Numbered from the stretch's first letter, positions 15,777 to 24,754 are shown. The stretch is DNA of 64,000 bases from Salinilacustrithrix sp034522155 (GCA_034522155.1 JAXHLP010000006.1:186001-250000); one strand, 5' to 3'. The notes: generated by a model not told the origin, from the sequence alone. A program made the numbers and translations.

Positions 15777-16397
15777 TTAGCCCGTGAGCCGGTCTTGCAC
15801 CGCGGTGCGGGCGCGTGCGATCGCACCGTTGTCGTCGTGGAGCATGGTGACGATGTTCGTTCCCGCGAGGATGACGCCCAGCTCGAACGCGAGCTGCGCC
15901 GGATCCAGGCCTTCCGCCAACGCACCCCTCTCGTGGGCCGATCGTGCCTCGGCGACGAGCAGGTCACGCCATTGCCCTTGCACTCTGGCCACCTCATCGT
16001 GCACCCGGCCGGGGCGGGCGCCGACCTCGGCGGACACGGCCACGAAGAAGCAGCCGCCGGGGAAGACGCGGCGCTCGACGTAGTCGAGGTAGCCGTCGCA
16101 CAGCGCCACGAGACGATCACGTCCGGTCTCGGTGGTGGCGAGCGCGGGGGCGACCACCTCGGCGATGAAGCTGTCCTGGGCTGCGTTGATGGTCGCCAGC
16201 TGCAGCTCCTCCTTCGAGCCGAACAGGGAATGGACGCTGCTCTTGGCGACGCCGGTGACCTTGGCAAGGCGGCCGATGGACACACCGTCGAGCCCCTCGA
16301 TCGTTGCCAGCTCTGCGGCGCGCTCCACGATTCGAGCCCGGGCCCGATCGCCGGGCGCTCGCGTCCGCCGGATCCTGTGGTCCTGCTGCTCTGCCAT
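15777..16397 (-). CDS. TetR family transcriptional regulator
   Basis: The 206-aa product has a TetR HTH near residues 20-66 (RARIVERAAELATIEG, GVSIGRLAKVTGVAKSSVHSLFGSKEEL) and a ligand-binding C-terminus of the TetR_C type with YLDYVERRVFPGGCFFVAVSAE. The ATG at 16397 is used; the codon before it is TTG. GGAGAG precedes it at good spacing on the minus strand. It is divergent from a methyltransferase gene, and paired operator sites lie between them (16439-16477), so it very probably represses both itself and the methyltransferase until a small molecule binds. Confidence 0.9.
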   Translation of the reverse strand: MAEQQDHRIRRTRAPGDRARARIVERAAELATIEGLDGVSIGRLAKVTGVAKSSVHSLFGSKEELQLATINAAQDSFIAEVVAPALATTETGRDRLVALCDGYLDYVERRVFPGGCFFVAVSAEVGARPGRVHDEVARVQGQWRDLLVAEARSAHERGALAEGLDPAQLAFELGVILAGTNIVTMLHDDNGAIARARTAVQDRLTG

Positions 16398-16438
16398 CAA
16401 CGCTCTCCAGCTCCCATCGAAGATTTCCTTGCATCTTA

Positions 16439-16477
16439 GACGAACGATCGTCTATAAAAGCTGGACGATCGTTCGTA
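16439..16477. promoter_or_regulatory. Paired inverted TetR operator half-elements
   Basis: GACGAACGATCGTC (16439-16452) and GACGATCGTTCGTA (16464-16477) are inverted copies of each other (13 of 14 match), each with a central ACGATCGT palindrome. The AT-rich TATAAAAGCTG spacer between them looks like a -10 region. AAGGAG at 16479-16484 is the methyltransferase ribosome-binding site. Confidence 0.7.
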
Positions 16478-16490
16478 CAAGGAGTCGAAG

Positions 16491-17303
16491 ATGTCTCAAC
16501 CCGCTGCCACCCCAACGGATCTGTGGAAGGAGGCCGGGCGGGCGTGGGGAGCACGGTCTGCCGACTGGGCGTATCTGTTCGAGCCCTACGCCCGGCCGGC
16601 CAACGACGTGGTGTTCGATCGGACGGGGGTGAGCGCCGGGGTCCGTCTCCTTGACATCGCGTGCGGCTCGGGGCTGGCCGCCCAGTCCGCCAGCCGCCGG
16701 GGTGCAGCAGTGACCGGTCTTGACGCGTCGGAGGCGCTCGTGGACATCGCGCGAGCACGCACACCGGGCGTGGACTTCCGGGTGGGCGACATGTTCGCGC
16801 TGCCGTTCCCCGACGCCTCGTTCGATGTGGCGACGAGCTTCAACGGGATCTGGAAGGGCTGCGAAGCGGCCTTGCACGAGGCGCGCCGAGTGCTGACGCC
16901 CACCGGGAGGCTCGGCCTCACGTTCTGGGGGCGCCCGGACCGCCTCGGGCTGCTGCCGTACTTTCTGAAGGTGATCGAGCTGTCTCCGCCCAGCCACGGC
17001 GAGGCCAGTGTCCAGCAGGGGGACACCGGACGGGCCGGGGTCATGGAGGAGATGCTCACCTCCGCTGGTTTCCGCCCGCGCCAGGCAGGGACCGTGAGTG
17101 TGGTGAACGAGTGGCCCGACGTCGACGTCGCGGTTCGGGCGCTGGCCGCAGCCGGACCCTCGGTCCCCGCCATCGACGCCGTCGGCCTCGACACGTTCTG
17201 CGACGCGCTGCGAGAGGTGATCGAACCGCTGCACGCCGACGGCGTCGGCATCCGCGTCGCCTCGGAACTGGGCTGGATCACCGCCGACTTGGGCAGCAGC
17301 TGA
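16491..17303 (+). CDS. Class I SAM-dependent methyltransferase
   Basis: The 270-aa product has motif I VRLLDIACGSGLAAQSA (about residues 46-62), a motif II Asp in VTGLDASEALVD, VDFRVGDMFALPF and the ARRVLTPTGRLGLTFWG segment typical of small-molecule (UbiE/COQ5-like) methyltransferases. The substrate is unknown. AAGGAG ends 6 nt before the ATG, one of the few strong Shine-Dalgarno sites in the window, which suggests a leadered transcript controlled by the paired TetR operator. The unit of divergent tetR plus methyltransferase looks like a detoxification or resistance module, an inference from layout only. Confidence 0.88.
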   Translation: MSQPAATPTDLWKEAGRAWGARSADWAYLFEPYARPANDVVFDRTGVSAGVRLLDIACGSGLAAQSASRRGAAVTGLDASEALVDIARARTPGVDFRVGDMFALPFPDASFDVATSFNGIWKGCEAALHEARRVLTPTGRLGLTFWGRPDRLGLLPYFLKVIELSPPSHGEASVQQGDTGRAGVMEEMLTSAGFRPRQAGTVSVVNEWPDVDVAVRALAAAGPSVPAIDAVGLDTFCDALREVIEPLHADGVGIRVASELGWITADLGSS

Positions 17304-17338
17304 CGTGGGCGTTGGGATCGTTCCCATGAATGCTCACG
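17304..17338. terminator. Strong hairpin between convergent genes
   Basis: CGTGGGCGT (17304-17312) pairs with ATGCTCACG (17330-17338, two G-U pairs), continuing into TGGGA/TCCCA with a TCGT loop and a 3-nt bulge. It begins right after the methyltransferase stop codon. Confidence 0.6.
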
Positions 17339-17378
17339 TGTCGATCAGCAGGCGCATTGCCACGGCAGCCCGCAGGCG

Positions 17379-18284
17379 CTAGCGGCCTCGCTCCCCGTAG
17401 TCGCCGAACGGTCGGTCGCGCTCGCGGACGGCATCGCGCCAGCCGATCTCCTGGGCTCGCTCGACGAAGTCGAGACCCTCCTGCGTGTGGCGGGCGACGC
17501 CGTCGAACAGGCAGCCGAGCAGGCGGCTCGTGTCCGGCTGGTACTGGTGCCGGGCCACGTCGTTGAGCATCCACTTCATCATCTGGAGCTGGTTCAGCGG
17601 CAGGAGGGCCATCCGCCGTGCGAGCGCCAGCGCGTGGTCCTGGAGCTCGTCGTCGGGCACGCAGTCGAGGATCAACCCGATCTCTGCGGCCTCGGGTGCG
17701 GGGATCTCGTCGCCGGTGAACAGGTACCGCTTGGCCCGTTCGAGGCCGAGGCGGGCGACCCACACCCACGGTGCCTCGGGCACACCCCACACCCGCGCCG
17801 GTGGATAGCCGAACGTCGCCGACTCGCCGGCGACGATGAGGTCGGCGTTGAGGATCATGTCGGTCCCGCCGGCGATGCACCAGCCCTGCACCGCGGCGAT
17901 CGTGGGCTTGGAGATCTCGTGGAGCTTGGCGAAGGTCTTCCCGAACGTCCCGATCATCTGGACGTCGGCGACGCTGTCCCAGACCCGGTCCCGCTCGGTG
18001 CCTTCGGAGGCCTGGGCGAGGGTCGACCAGTCGAGTCCGAACCCGGCGCAGAACGCCGGACCCTCCGCCCGAACGAGTACGACCCGCACGTCGTGGTCGC
18101 GGTCTGCCGCGTCGAGGGCATCCGACAGGTCGTCGCGCAGCTGCGTGGTGATGGTGTTGTACTCGTCGGGCCGGCACAGCACGAGGTGGCGAACGCCCCT
18201 GTCGTCCTCGGTCCGGATCGCAGCACCCATCGAGTCGGGGAGGGTAGCCGTCCAATTGGAATCGGGCATCGCATCGGACGGCAC
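17379..18284 (-). CDS. Enoyl-CoA hydratase/isomerase family protein (crotonase)
   Basis: The 301-aa product is a crotonase. The first oxyanion-hole region reads GPAFCAGFGLDW, the second WCIAGGTDMILNADLIVAGE, and the hydratase Glu region is FGYPPARVWGVPEAPW. Catalytic residues of true hydratases are only partly present, so hydratase, isomerase or other activity on an acyl-CoA cannot be told apart. It acts in the cytosol. GTG at 18284 is reported because CAGTCT lies 8 nt upstream; ATG at 18269 or 18230 is possible, since the first about 20 residues look unconserved. It is divergent from an ICL/PEP-mutase family gene with only 20 bp between starts. Confidence 0.88.
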   Translation of the reverse strand: MPSDAMPDSNWTATLPDSMGAAIRTEDDRGVRHLVLCRPDEYNTITTQLRDDLSDALDAADRDHDVRVVLVRAEGPAFCAGFGLDWSTLAQASEGTERDRVWDSVADVQMIGTFGKTFAKLHEISKPTIAAVQGWCIAGGTDMILNADLIVAGESATFGYPPARVWGVPEAPWVWVARLGLERAKRYLFTGDEIPAPEAAEIGLILDCVPDDELQDHALALARRMALLPLNQLQMMKWMLNDVARHQYQPDTSRLLGCLFDGVARHTQEGLDFVERAQEIGWRDAVRERDRPFGDYGERGR

Positions 18285-18304
18285 CAGGCGTCAGACTGTG
18301 GTCG

Positions 18305-19063
18305 ATGGACCACACGGCGCGGTTCCGCGCGCTGCACGAACGCGGCTTCTTCGTGATGCCCAACGCCTGGGACGTCGGATCCGCGGTCCGGCTCGAGCAG
18401 CTCGGCTTCCCATCCATCGCCACGACGAGCGCTGGCCATGCCGTCTCGCTCGGCAAGCGCGACCAGCAGCTGACCTTCGACGAGGTCTGCGACCACGTGG
18501 CCCGAGTCGCGTCGGCCGTCTCGATCCCCGTCAGCGTGGACTCGGAACGCCTGTTCGCAACCACGCCCGACGGCGTCGCGGAGAACGTCAACATCCTGGC
18601 CGGGCTCGGCGCGGCCGGGGTGTCGATCGAGGACTACGACCCGGCACGGGGAGCGATCGATCCGGTCGAGCACGCCGCGGACCGCGTCGAGGCCGCGGCA
18701 GACGCGGCATACATGCACGGGATGATTCTCACGGCCCGCGCCGAGAACCATCTGTACGGCGCAGGCGACCTCGACGACACGATCAACCGGCTGCTCATCT
18801 ATGCGCGTGCGGGTGCCAGGTGCGTCTACGCGCCGGGGCTGACCGACCTCGCCGAGATCGCTGAGGTGGTCGACGCTGTGGATGTCGCTGTCAACGTGCT
18901 GTTGCTCCCTGAGGGTCCCGGGCCCAGCCTGCTCGCCGACCTCGGTGCACGTCGGGCGAGCACCGGTGGGAGTCTGGCTCGCACGGCCTACGGCGCCATG
19001 GAACGAGCTGCGGCTACGTTCCTGACCGACGTGGGCCCGCCGTGGGACGAACGGTCACCCTGA
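18305..19063 (+). CDS. Isocitrate lyase/PEP mutase superfamily protein
   Basis: The 252-aa product matches the small ICL/PEPM proteins: FRALHERGFFVMPNAWDVGSA at the N-terminus, VSVDSER (metal-site Asp), GVSIEDYDP, ILTARAENHLYG and GARCVYAPGLTD along the barrel. It lacks the KKCGH motif of true isocitrate lyase, so C-C or P-C bond chemistry on a 2-oxo or oxaloacetate-like acid is expected, with oxaloacetate decarboxylase or carboxyphosphonoenolpyruvate phosphonomutase-like activity among the options. The ATG is supported by CAGACT 7 nt upstream. It shares a very short divergent promoter with the crotonase gene and may be co-regulated with it. Confidence 0.85.
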   Translation: MDHTARFRALHERGFFVMPNAWDVGSAVRLEQLGFPSIATTSAGHAVSLGKRDQQLTFDEVCDHVARVASAVSIPVSVDSERLFATTPDGVAENVNILAGLGAAGVSIEDYDPARGAIDPVEHAADRVEAAADAAYMHGMILTARAENHLYGAGDLDDTINRLLIYARAGARCVYAPGLTDLAEIAEVVDAVDVAVNVLLLPEGPGPSLLADLGARRASTGGSLARTAYGAMERAAATFLTDVGPPWDERSP

Positions 19064-19111
19064 TCCGTCCCTGACTGTGGCATCGACAGCGCGGAGGGCG
19101 AGACTGGTCCG

Positions 19112-20356
19112 ATGCCCGCGCCCGAGCGCTACGACATCGCCGTCATCGGTGGCGGCCCCGCGGGTGCGGCCGCGGCGATCCACGCCGCGCGCCGCGGCGC
19201 CAAGGTCGTGGTGTTCGAGAAGAGCCGGTACGGACGCGACAAGGTCTGCGGCGATGGCCTGACACCGCGAGCGGTCGCTGCGCTCCGCGACCTCGACGTC
19301 GATCTCGAGGCCGAAGGGGTCCACCGCATCGACGGCTTGCGGATGATCGCCGGCAAGCGCCGGCGTGAGCTGCCCTGGCCCGAGCACGGGCGGTTCCCCG
19401 CCCACGGCGCGGTGTGGCCCCGGCGTCGGCTCGACGCCCACCTCGTGGATGCGGCCGACAAGGCCGGTGCCGAGCTGGTCTACGAGACGCCAGCGCTGCC
19501 CGTCATGGACGGCGAACGTGTCGTGGGGGTGGAGACCACCGGCGCCGACGGTGCGGGGCGTCGGATCGAGGCGCCGCTGACGATCGTCGCCGCGGGTGCG
19601 CAGGGTCGAGTTGCCCGGATGCTGGGCGCCGAGCGCGATCCTGGCGAGCCGTTCGGGCTCGCGATCCGGTCCTACATGGAGACACCCCGGCATCTCGATC
19701 GCCACCTCGAGGCCTGCCTCACGCTCCAGGACCGTCACGGCACACCGGTGCCCGGCTACGGGTGGATGTTCCCCGGCGGCGACGGCACCGTGAACATCGG
19801 CGTCGGTGCGCTGTCGACGATGAAGCGGTTCACCGACCTGAACCTCAACACGTTGCTCGACGACTACCGGGCCCTGGTCCGCGACGAGTGGGGCCTCGGC
19901 GAGTACCTCGAACGGCCCCGGGCGTGGCGGCTGCCGATGAGCTCGCTCAAGCGGCATGGTCCCGGTTGGGTCGCGATCGGCGACGCGGCCGGGCTCATCA
20001 ACCCGATGAACGGGGAGGGCATCGACTACGGGCTCGAGTCCGGGATGCTCGCCGTCGACCTCTTCCTCGAGGATCCGTCGTCGGCGCCCGACCGCTACGA
20101 CATCGAGATCGGTGAGCGGTTCGACGCGTTCCTCCGCACGGGCCGTCGCTTCTCGTTCCTCATCGGTCATCCGTGGATCCTGCGCAACGGGCTCAAGCTC
20201 GCCGTCGGGACCGATACGGTGGCCAACATCACGCTGTCGGTGATGGGCAACCTCGTCGACAACGACACGCGCGGCGGGGCCGGTCGCGTCCTGCGGATCG
20301 CCGATCGGACGCTCGCAGCCGCCGACCCCCTCCTGCGCCGGACACGCGCCTCCTGA
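19112..20356 (+). CDS. Geranylgeranyl reductase family FAD protein (MenJ-like menaquinone reductase)
   Basis: The 414-aa flavoprotein has the Rossmann start DIAVIGGGPAGAAAAIHAARRG, the KVCGDGLTPRAVAAL motif typical of geranylgeranyl reductases and of mycobacterial MenJ (Rv0561c), WPRRRLDAHL, and a C-terminal FAD motif AIGDAAGLINPMNGEGIDYGLESG near residues 288-311. It likely reduces a double bond in a polyprenyl chain, such as the beta-isoprene unit of menaquinone, at the membrane surface. GAGACT lies 6 nt before the ATG. The acyl-CoA carboxylase gene starts 40 nt after it. No other menaquinone genes are in the window. Confidence 0.88.
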   Translation: MPAPERYDIAVIGGGPAGAAAAIHAARRGAKVVVFEKSRYGRDKVCGDGLTPRAVAALRDLDVDLEAEGVHRIDGLRMIAGKRRRELPWPEHGRFPAHGAVWPRRRLDAHLVDAADKAGAELVYETPALPVMDGERVVGVETTGADGAGRRIEAPLTIVAAGAQGRVARMLGAERDPGEPFGLAIRSYMETPRHLDRHLEACLTLQDRHGTPVPGYGWMFPGGDGTVNIGVGALSTMKRFTDLNLNTLLDDYRALVRDEWGLGEYLERPRAWRLPMSSLKRHGPGWVAIGDAAGLINPMNGEGIDYGLESGMLAVDLFLEDPSSAPDRYDIEIGERFDAFLRTGRRFSFLIGHPWILRNGLKLAVGTDTVANITLSVMGNLVDNDTRGGAGRVLRIADRTLAAADPLLRRTRAS

Positions 20357-20396
20357 ACCTGCTGCTCCTCCGACGGTCGGCTGGCAGGATGCGGAC

Positions 20397-23300
20397 GTGC
20401 CCGCGTTCTCCAAGGTCCTGATCGCCAACCGGGGCGAGATCGCCGCCCGGATCGCTCGCGCCGTGCGTGCCGAGGGACTGATCCCGGTGACCGTCCACAC
20501 CCGGGACGATGCGTCCTCGCCCCACGTCGCCGTCGGCGACGAGACCATCGCGCTGGCCGGGGAGGGTCCCTCCGGCTATCTCGACATCCCCGCGGTCGTG
20601 ACCGCTGCGGTCGAACACGGTTGCGACGCCGTCCACCCGGGCTACGGCTTCCTCAGTGAGAACGCGGCGTTCGCGCGGGCCGTACGCCAGGCGGGTCTCG
20701 TGTTCGTGGGCCCGGGGTCCGAGCAGCTCGAGCGTCTCGGCGACAAGGTCGTGGCCCGCCAGGCCGCCGTTGACGCAGGTGTGCCGGTGCTGGCCGCGAC
20801 CCCGGCCGGCATCGACCTCGAGACCGCTCGCGCGTTCCTCGGCGAGTACGGCTCGATCATGCTCAAGGCGGTCGCCGGCGGCGGTGGTCGCGGGATGCGG
20901 GTGGCCACGGAGGCCGCGGCGCTCGACGGCGCGTTCGACGCCTGCACCCGCGAGGCCGAAGCCGCGTTCGGCGACGGGTCGCTGTACGCCGAGGAGCTGC
21001 TGACCGGGGCCCGCCACGTCGAGGTCCAGATCGTCGGCGACGGCGTCCGGGTCGAGCACTGTCACGAGCGGGAGTGCTCGCTGCAACGCAACCGGCAGAA
21101 GGTGATCGAGTTCGCTCCGGCATGGTGGCTCGACGCCGACGTGCGCCGGTCGCTGCACGACGCCTCGGTACGTCTCGGCGAGCACGTGGGTTACGACTCG
21201 ATCGGCACGGTCGAGTACCTGGTCAGCGGCGAGCGGATCGCGTTCATCGAGCTGAACGCACGGGTCCAGGTGGAGCACACCGTGACCGAGGCGGTGTGTG
21301 GCATCGACCTGGTCCGCATGCAGCTCCGCCTGGCGAAGGGCGACAACCTCGGCGCGCTCGACCTCTACTCGTCACCCGAGCTCGACGGTGTCGCCGTGCA
21401 GGCGCGCATCACGATGCAGGGCACGGGCGCACTCACCCGGTTCGACCCACCGGCGGATCTCCGCGTCGACACCTTCGGGCCGCCGGAGGCGATGGTGGGA
21501 TACGAGACCAGTGCCCGCTACGACGCGCTCCTCGCCAAGCTGATCGTGCACGGCAAGGATCCGGCTTCGCTGCTGACGCGGGCCGCGGATGCACTCGATG
21601 CGTTCACGATCGAGGGCGTGCCCACGAACACGACCGAGCTCGCCGGTCTGCTGCGTCGGGACGAGCTCGCCTCGGGCGACTTCGACACGACCACGCTCGA
21701 GGCCATCGCCCCACCGGCTGACGTCGGCCGCGCCGATCCGCTTGCCGTGCTCGAGCATGGTCGTCGCCGCGAAGCGGACACTGCGATGCCCACCCGTCGT
21801 GTCGATGGCATGACCGAGGTCGTCGCCCCGTTGCAGGGGACGGTCGTGCGGATCGAGGTCGCGGTCGGCGACGAGGTACCGTCCGGCTCGTCCGTGGCCG
21901 TGCTCGAAGCCATGAAGATGGAGCACCTGGTGTCCGCCACCACGTCGGGCATCGTCCGTGAGGTGCTCGCTGGCAAGGGCGACGCCGTCGCCGCCCGCCA
22001 GCCGTTGCTCGTCCTCGAGCCCGCCGAGGTCGCCGCGTCGGCGCTCGACGGGGAGACCGAGGTCGATCTCGACGAGATCCGTCCCGACCTGGCCGAGGCC
22101 GTCGAACGCCACGCCTTCGGACTCGACGCCAACCGGCCTGAGGCGGTCGAGAAGCGGCGAAGGCTCGGCAAGCGCACGGCGCGGGAGAACGTCGCCGACC
22201 TGCTCGACGAGGACTCGTTGATCGAATACGGACCGCTCGTCGTCGCTGCCCAGCGCAAGCGCCGCTCGGACGAGGAGCTGCGGGAGAAGACCCCGGCCGA
22301 TGGTCTGGTCGGCGGCATCGGCACCGTCGCCGGTACGCCGGTGGCCGTGGCCTCCTACGACTACACGGTCCTCGCCGGCACGCAGGGGCTCAACAACCAC
22401 CGCAAGAAGGACCGCCTCTTCGAGGTGGCCGAGCAGCAGCGCCTGCCGTTCGTGTTCTTCACCGAGGGTGGCGGCGGACGTCCGGGCGACACCGACGGCA
22501 CGGGCGTCGCCGGTCTCGACTGCCTGGCGTTCGCGTACTTCGGCCGGCTCTCCGGGCTGGCGCCGCTGGTCGGCATCGCCAGCGGCCGTTGCTTCGCCGG
22601 CAACGCCGCCATCCTCGGCTGCTGCGACGTGGTGATCGCCACCGCGGACGCCAACATCGGCATGGGTGGCCCCGCCATGATCGAGGGCGGCGGACTCGGC
22701 GTCCACCGCCCCGAGGAGGTCGGTCCGATCGACGACCAGATCGCCAGTGGCGTGGTCGATGTCGCCGTGGCCGACGAAGCGGAGGCCGTCGAGGTCGCCA
22801 AGCAGTACCTGTCGTACTTCCTCGATCCCGGCTTCCTCGATCCCGACACGACGGATGGCTGGGACTGCTCCGACCAGCGACTGCTCCGACATGCCATCCC
22901 CGAGAACCGGCTGCGGGTCTACGAGGTAAGGAAGGTGATCGACACCCTGTTCGACAGCGGGTCGGTGCTCGAGCTCCGCGAGGGGTTCGGCGCCGGCATG
23001 GTCACCGCGCTCGCCCGGATCGAGGGGCGCGCCGTCGGGGTCATCGCCAACGACCCCCAGCACCTCGCCGGCGCCATCGACAGCGACGGTGCCGACAAGG
23101 CGGCACGCTTCATGCAGCTGTGCGACGCCCACGACCTACCGATCGTGTTCTTGTGCGACACGCCCGGGATCATGGTCGGCCCCGACGCCGAGCGGACCGG
23201 GCTCGTCCGCCACGCGAGTCGCCTCTTCGTCACTGCTGGTGGTCTCACGGTCCCCTACATGACGGTGGTGCTGCGCAAGGGATACGGCTTGGGCGCCCAG

Positions 23301-23633
23301 GCGATGGCCGGCGGGTCGTTCCACGCTCCGTTGTTCATCGTCGGTTGGCCGACCTCGGAGTTCGGGGGCATGGGCCTCGAGGGCGCCGTGAAGCTCGGCT
23401 ATCGCAACGAGCTCGAGGCCATCGAGGACCCAGAGGAGCGGCGTCGCACCTTCGACGAGATGGTCGATCGCATGTACGAGGTCGGCAAGGGCGTGCGCAT
23501 GGCCGAGGCGTTCGAGATCGACGACGTCATCGACCCGGCCGACACCCGCCGCTGGATCAGCACCGGCCTCGCTGCGGCGCCGGGGCCGGCACCCCGCACC
23601 GGCAAGAAGCGCCCGAACATCGACACCTGGTAG
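20397..23633 (+). CDS. Single-chain long-chain acyl-CoA carboxylase (biotin carboxylase-BCCP-carboxyltransferase)
   Basis: The 1078-aa chain holds all parts of a biotin-dependent carboxylase. Biotin carboxylase occupies residues 1 to about 450 (KVLIANRGEIAARI, HPGYGFLSENA, GGGGRGMR, NRQKVIEFAPA, ELNARVQVEHTVTEA). A biotinyl domain with EAMKMEH has its Lys near residue 506. Alpha and beta carboxyltransferase halves run from about 570 to 1060 (GRPGDTDGTGVAG, GNAAILGCCDVV, VIANDPQHLAGAIDSDGADK, LCDTPGIMVG, GGSFHAPL). This is the layout of the homohexameric LCC enzyme known from mycobacteria. It converts a broad range of acyl-CoAs to malonyl-type CoAs using bicarbonate and ATP. GTG at 20397 is preceded by CAGGAT at 6 nt. 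Confidence 0.94.
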   Translation: MPAFSKVLIANRGEIAARIARAVRAEGLIPVTVHTRDDASSPHVAVGDETIALAGEGPSGYLDIPAVVTAAVEHGCDAVHPGYGFLSENAAFARAVRQAGLVFVGPGSEQLERLGDKVVARQAAVDAGVPVLAATPAGIDLETARAFLGEYGSIMLKAVAGGGGRGMRVATEAAALDGAFDACTREAEAAFGDGSLYAEELLTGARHVEVQIVGDGVRVEHCHERECSLQRNRQKVIEFAPAWWLDADVRRSLHDASVRLGEHVGYDSIGTVEYLVSGERIAFIELNARVQVEHTVTEAVCGIDLVRMQLRLAKGDNLGALDLYSSPELDGVAVQARITMQGTGALTRFDPPADLRVDTFGPPEAMVGYETSARYDALLAKLIVHGKDPASLLTRAADALDAFTIEGVPTNTTELAGLLRRDELASGDFDTTTLEAIAPPADVGRADPLAVLEHGRRREADTAMPTRRVDGMTEVVAPLQGTVVRIEVAVGDEVPSGSSVAVLEAMKMEHLVSATTSGIVREVLAGKGDAVAARQPLLVLEPAEVAASALDGETEVDLDEIRPDLAEAVERHAFGLDANRPEAVEKRRRLGKRTARENVADLLDEDSLIEYGPLVVAAQRKRRSDEELREKTPADGLVGGIGTVAGTPVAVASYDYTVLAGTQGLNNHRKKDRLFEVAEQQRLPFVFFTEGGGGRPGDTDGTGVAGLDCLAFAYFGRLSGLAPLVGIASGRCFAGNAAILGCCDVVIATADANIGMGGPAMIEGGGLGVHRPEEVGPIDDQIASGVVDVAVADEAEAVEVAKQYLSYFLDPGFLDPDTTDGWDCSDQRLLRHAIPENRLRVYEVRKVIDTLFDSGSVLELREGFGAGMVTALARIEGRAVGVIANDPQHLAGAIDSDGADKAARFMQLCDAHDLPIVFLCDTPGIMVGPDAERTGLVRHASRLFVTAGGLTVPYMTVVLRKGYGLGAQAMAGGSFHAPLFIVGWPTSEFGGMGLEGAVKLGYRNELEAIEDPEERRRTFDEMVDRMYEVGKGVRMAEAFEIDDVIDPADTRRWISTGLAAAPGPAPRTGKKRPNIDTW

Positions 23634-23682
23634 GTCTCATCGGCCCGACTTCGTCGTCATCTCGCCGTGATCGTCGACGATC
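23634..23682. repeat. Partial third copy of the intergenic repeat plus a 14-bp palindrome
   Basis: Positions 23634-23660 resemble the 3' half of the 56-bp repeat (CTCAT, then CCCGACTTCGTCGTCAT), with a 2-nt insertion. GATCGTCGACGATC (23669-23682) is a perfect palindrome that can form a hairpin with a TCGA loop between two convergent genes, so it may terminate both. Confidence 0.45.
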
Positions 23683-23686
23683 CCGC

Positions 23687-24688
23687 CTACCCGGTCTCGG
23701 TGCCGAGGTGGTGGACCGGGTTGTCGGCCACGTAGTCGGCGACCGGGATCCGCTCGGTCTGCTCGAAGCCGATCGGGAGCCAGATGTCGCCCACCTGGGA
23801 GAGGTAGACGATCTGCCAGTGGTAGAAGCCGGTGAACGCGGTCGGGTCGTCCATCATCACCGACGCGTAGTGCTTCACGCCCCGCACGTACCGGTTGGAG
23901 TTGTTGTACCGGTACAGGGCGTTGTCGAGATCGCCCTGCCCGGCGCCGTTGGCCGCCAGATAGCGGGCCGCGCCCATGATGGCGTCCTGGGTGTCGTTGA
24001 TGTCACCGCCGGCGCCGTAGGCCTCCCACGTGGAGGGGATGAACTGCATCGGCCCCTGGGCACCGGCGATCGACGTGCCCCGGATGCGGCCCATGCCGGT
24101 CTCGACGAGATTGACGGCCGCCAGGACCTCCCACGGGACGCCGAACTCCGCCTCGGCCTGGTCGTAGTACGACCGGAGCTCGGCGGCGGGAACCGGCTCG
24201 ACGATCCGCCACGGGGGGAGCGTGTCGGACAGCTCGGAGTGCATGCTCCGGAACTCGCGCCGGGCCGCGGCGTTGGCCGTGGCGGTCAACTGCAGGTCCT
24301 CGGGGATCGCCGCGAGCACGTCCTCGTCCCAGCTCGGGGTCCGACCGAGCTGGCGGTACCGCTGCTGGAGCTCGAACGCCGCCTCCTCCACGGCAACCTG
24401 GTCGGCATCCGGATCCCGGACGACGCGCTCGGCCGCGACGATCCGCTCGGCGAGCTGTTCGGTGGAGCCCGCGGGTTCGACCGGGCGGGGCCCGGGCGGC
24501 AGGATCGTGGTGGTGGATGTGGTGGTGGATGTGGTGGTGGTCGTGGGCGACGTCGATGTGGTTGTCTCGGCCGTCGTCGTGGTCGGGTCGGCCGAGCGAT
24601 CGGCGGTGGGTGAGGCCGCGTCGGAACCGCAGGCGCTCGAGAGCAGCGCCACCCCGACCGCGGCCGCGAGCAGACGTCGGCGCGGCAC
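23687..24688 (-). CDS. Lytic transglycosylase, secreted lipoprotein
   Basis: The 333-aa product begins with a basic n-region and signal VPRRRLLAAAVGVALLSSACGS, whose LSSAC is a lipobox, so it should be lipidated and anchored outside the membrane. A Thr/Ser-rich linker (about residues 35-60) gives the GGT-rich DNA at 24510-24560. The catalytic SLT-like domain has VNLVETGMGR with the acid Glu, AGAQGPMQFIPSTWEAYG, and ALYRYNNSNRYVRGV. It cleaves peptidoglycan with a 1,6-anhydro product. GTG at 24688 is supported by TACGCT 7 nt upstream; the frame is open upstream only because it lies over the neighbouring gene. Lnt at 30195 would act on such lipoproteins. Confidence 0.9.
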   Translation of the reverse strand: MPRRRLLAAAVGVALLSSACGSDAASPTADRSADPTTTTAETTTSTSPTTTTTSTTTSTTTILPPGPRPVEPAGSTEQLAERIVAAERVVRDPDADQVAVEEAAFELQQRYRQLGRTPSWDEDVLAAIPEDLQLTATANAAARREFRSMHSELSDTLPPWRIVEPVPAAELRSYYDQAEAEFGVPWEVLAAVNLVETGMGRIRGTSIAGAQGPMQFIPSTWEAYGAGGDINDTQDAIMGAARYLAANGAGQGDLDNALYRYNNSNRYVRGVKHYASVMMDDPTAFTGFYHWQIVYLSQVGDIWLPIGFEQTERIPVADYVADNPVHHLGTETG

Positions 24689-24695
24689 GGCCCTC

Positions 24696-24701
24696 AGCGT
24701 A
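24696..24701 (-). promoter_or_regulatory. -10 box of the lytic transglycosylase gene
   Basis: TACGCT on the minus strand, 7 nt before the GTG start at 24688. Confidence 0.45.
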
Positions 24702-24741
24702 GGGACCCAGACCTGCGGGAACACGTCACGGACGCGGCCGC

Positions 24742-24747
24742 TACGGT
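24742..24747 (+). promoter_or_regulatory. -10 box of the hot-dog protein gene
   Basis: TACGGT, 7 nt before the ATG at 24755. It is divergent from the transglycosylase promoter, 40 bp away. Confidence 0.45.
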
Positions 24748-24754
24748 CGGCTGC

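Noticed and set aside
24505..24560. GTGGTGGATGTGGTGG-like tandem pattern, possible microsatellite or array
   Set aside because: It is the reverse strand of the Thr/Ser-rich linker of the lytic transglycosylase lipoprotein; codon repetition explains it.
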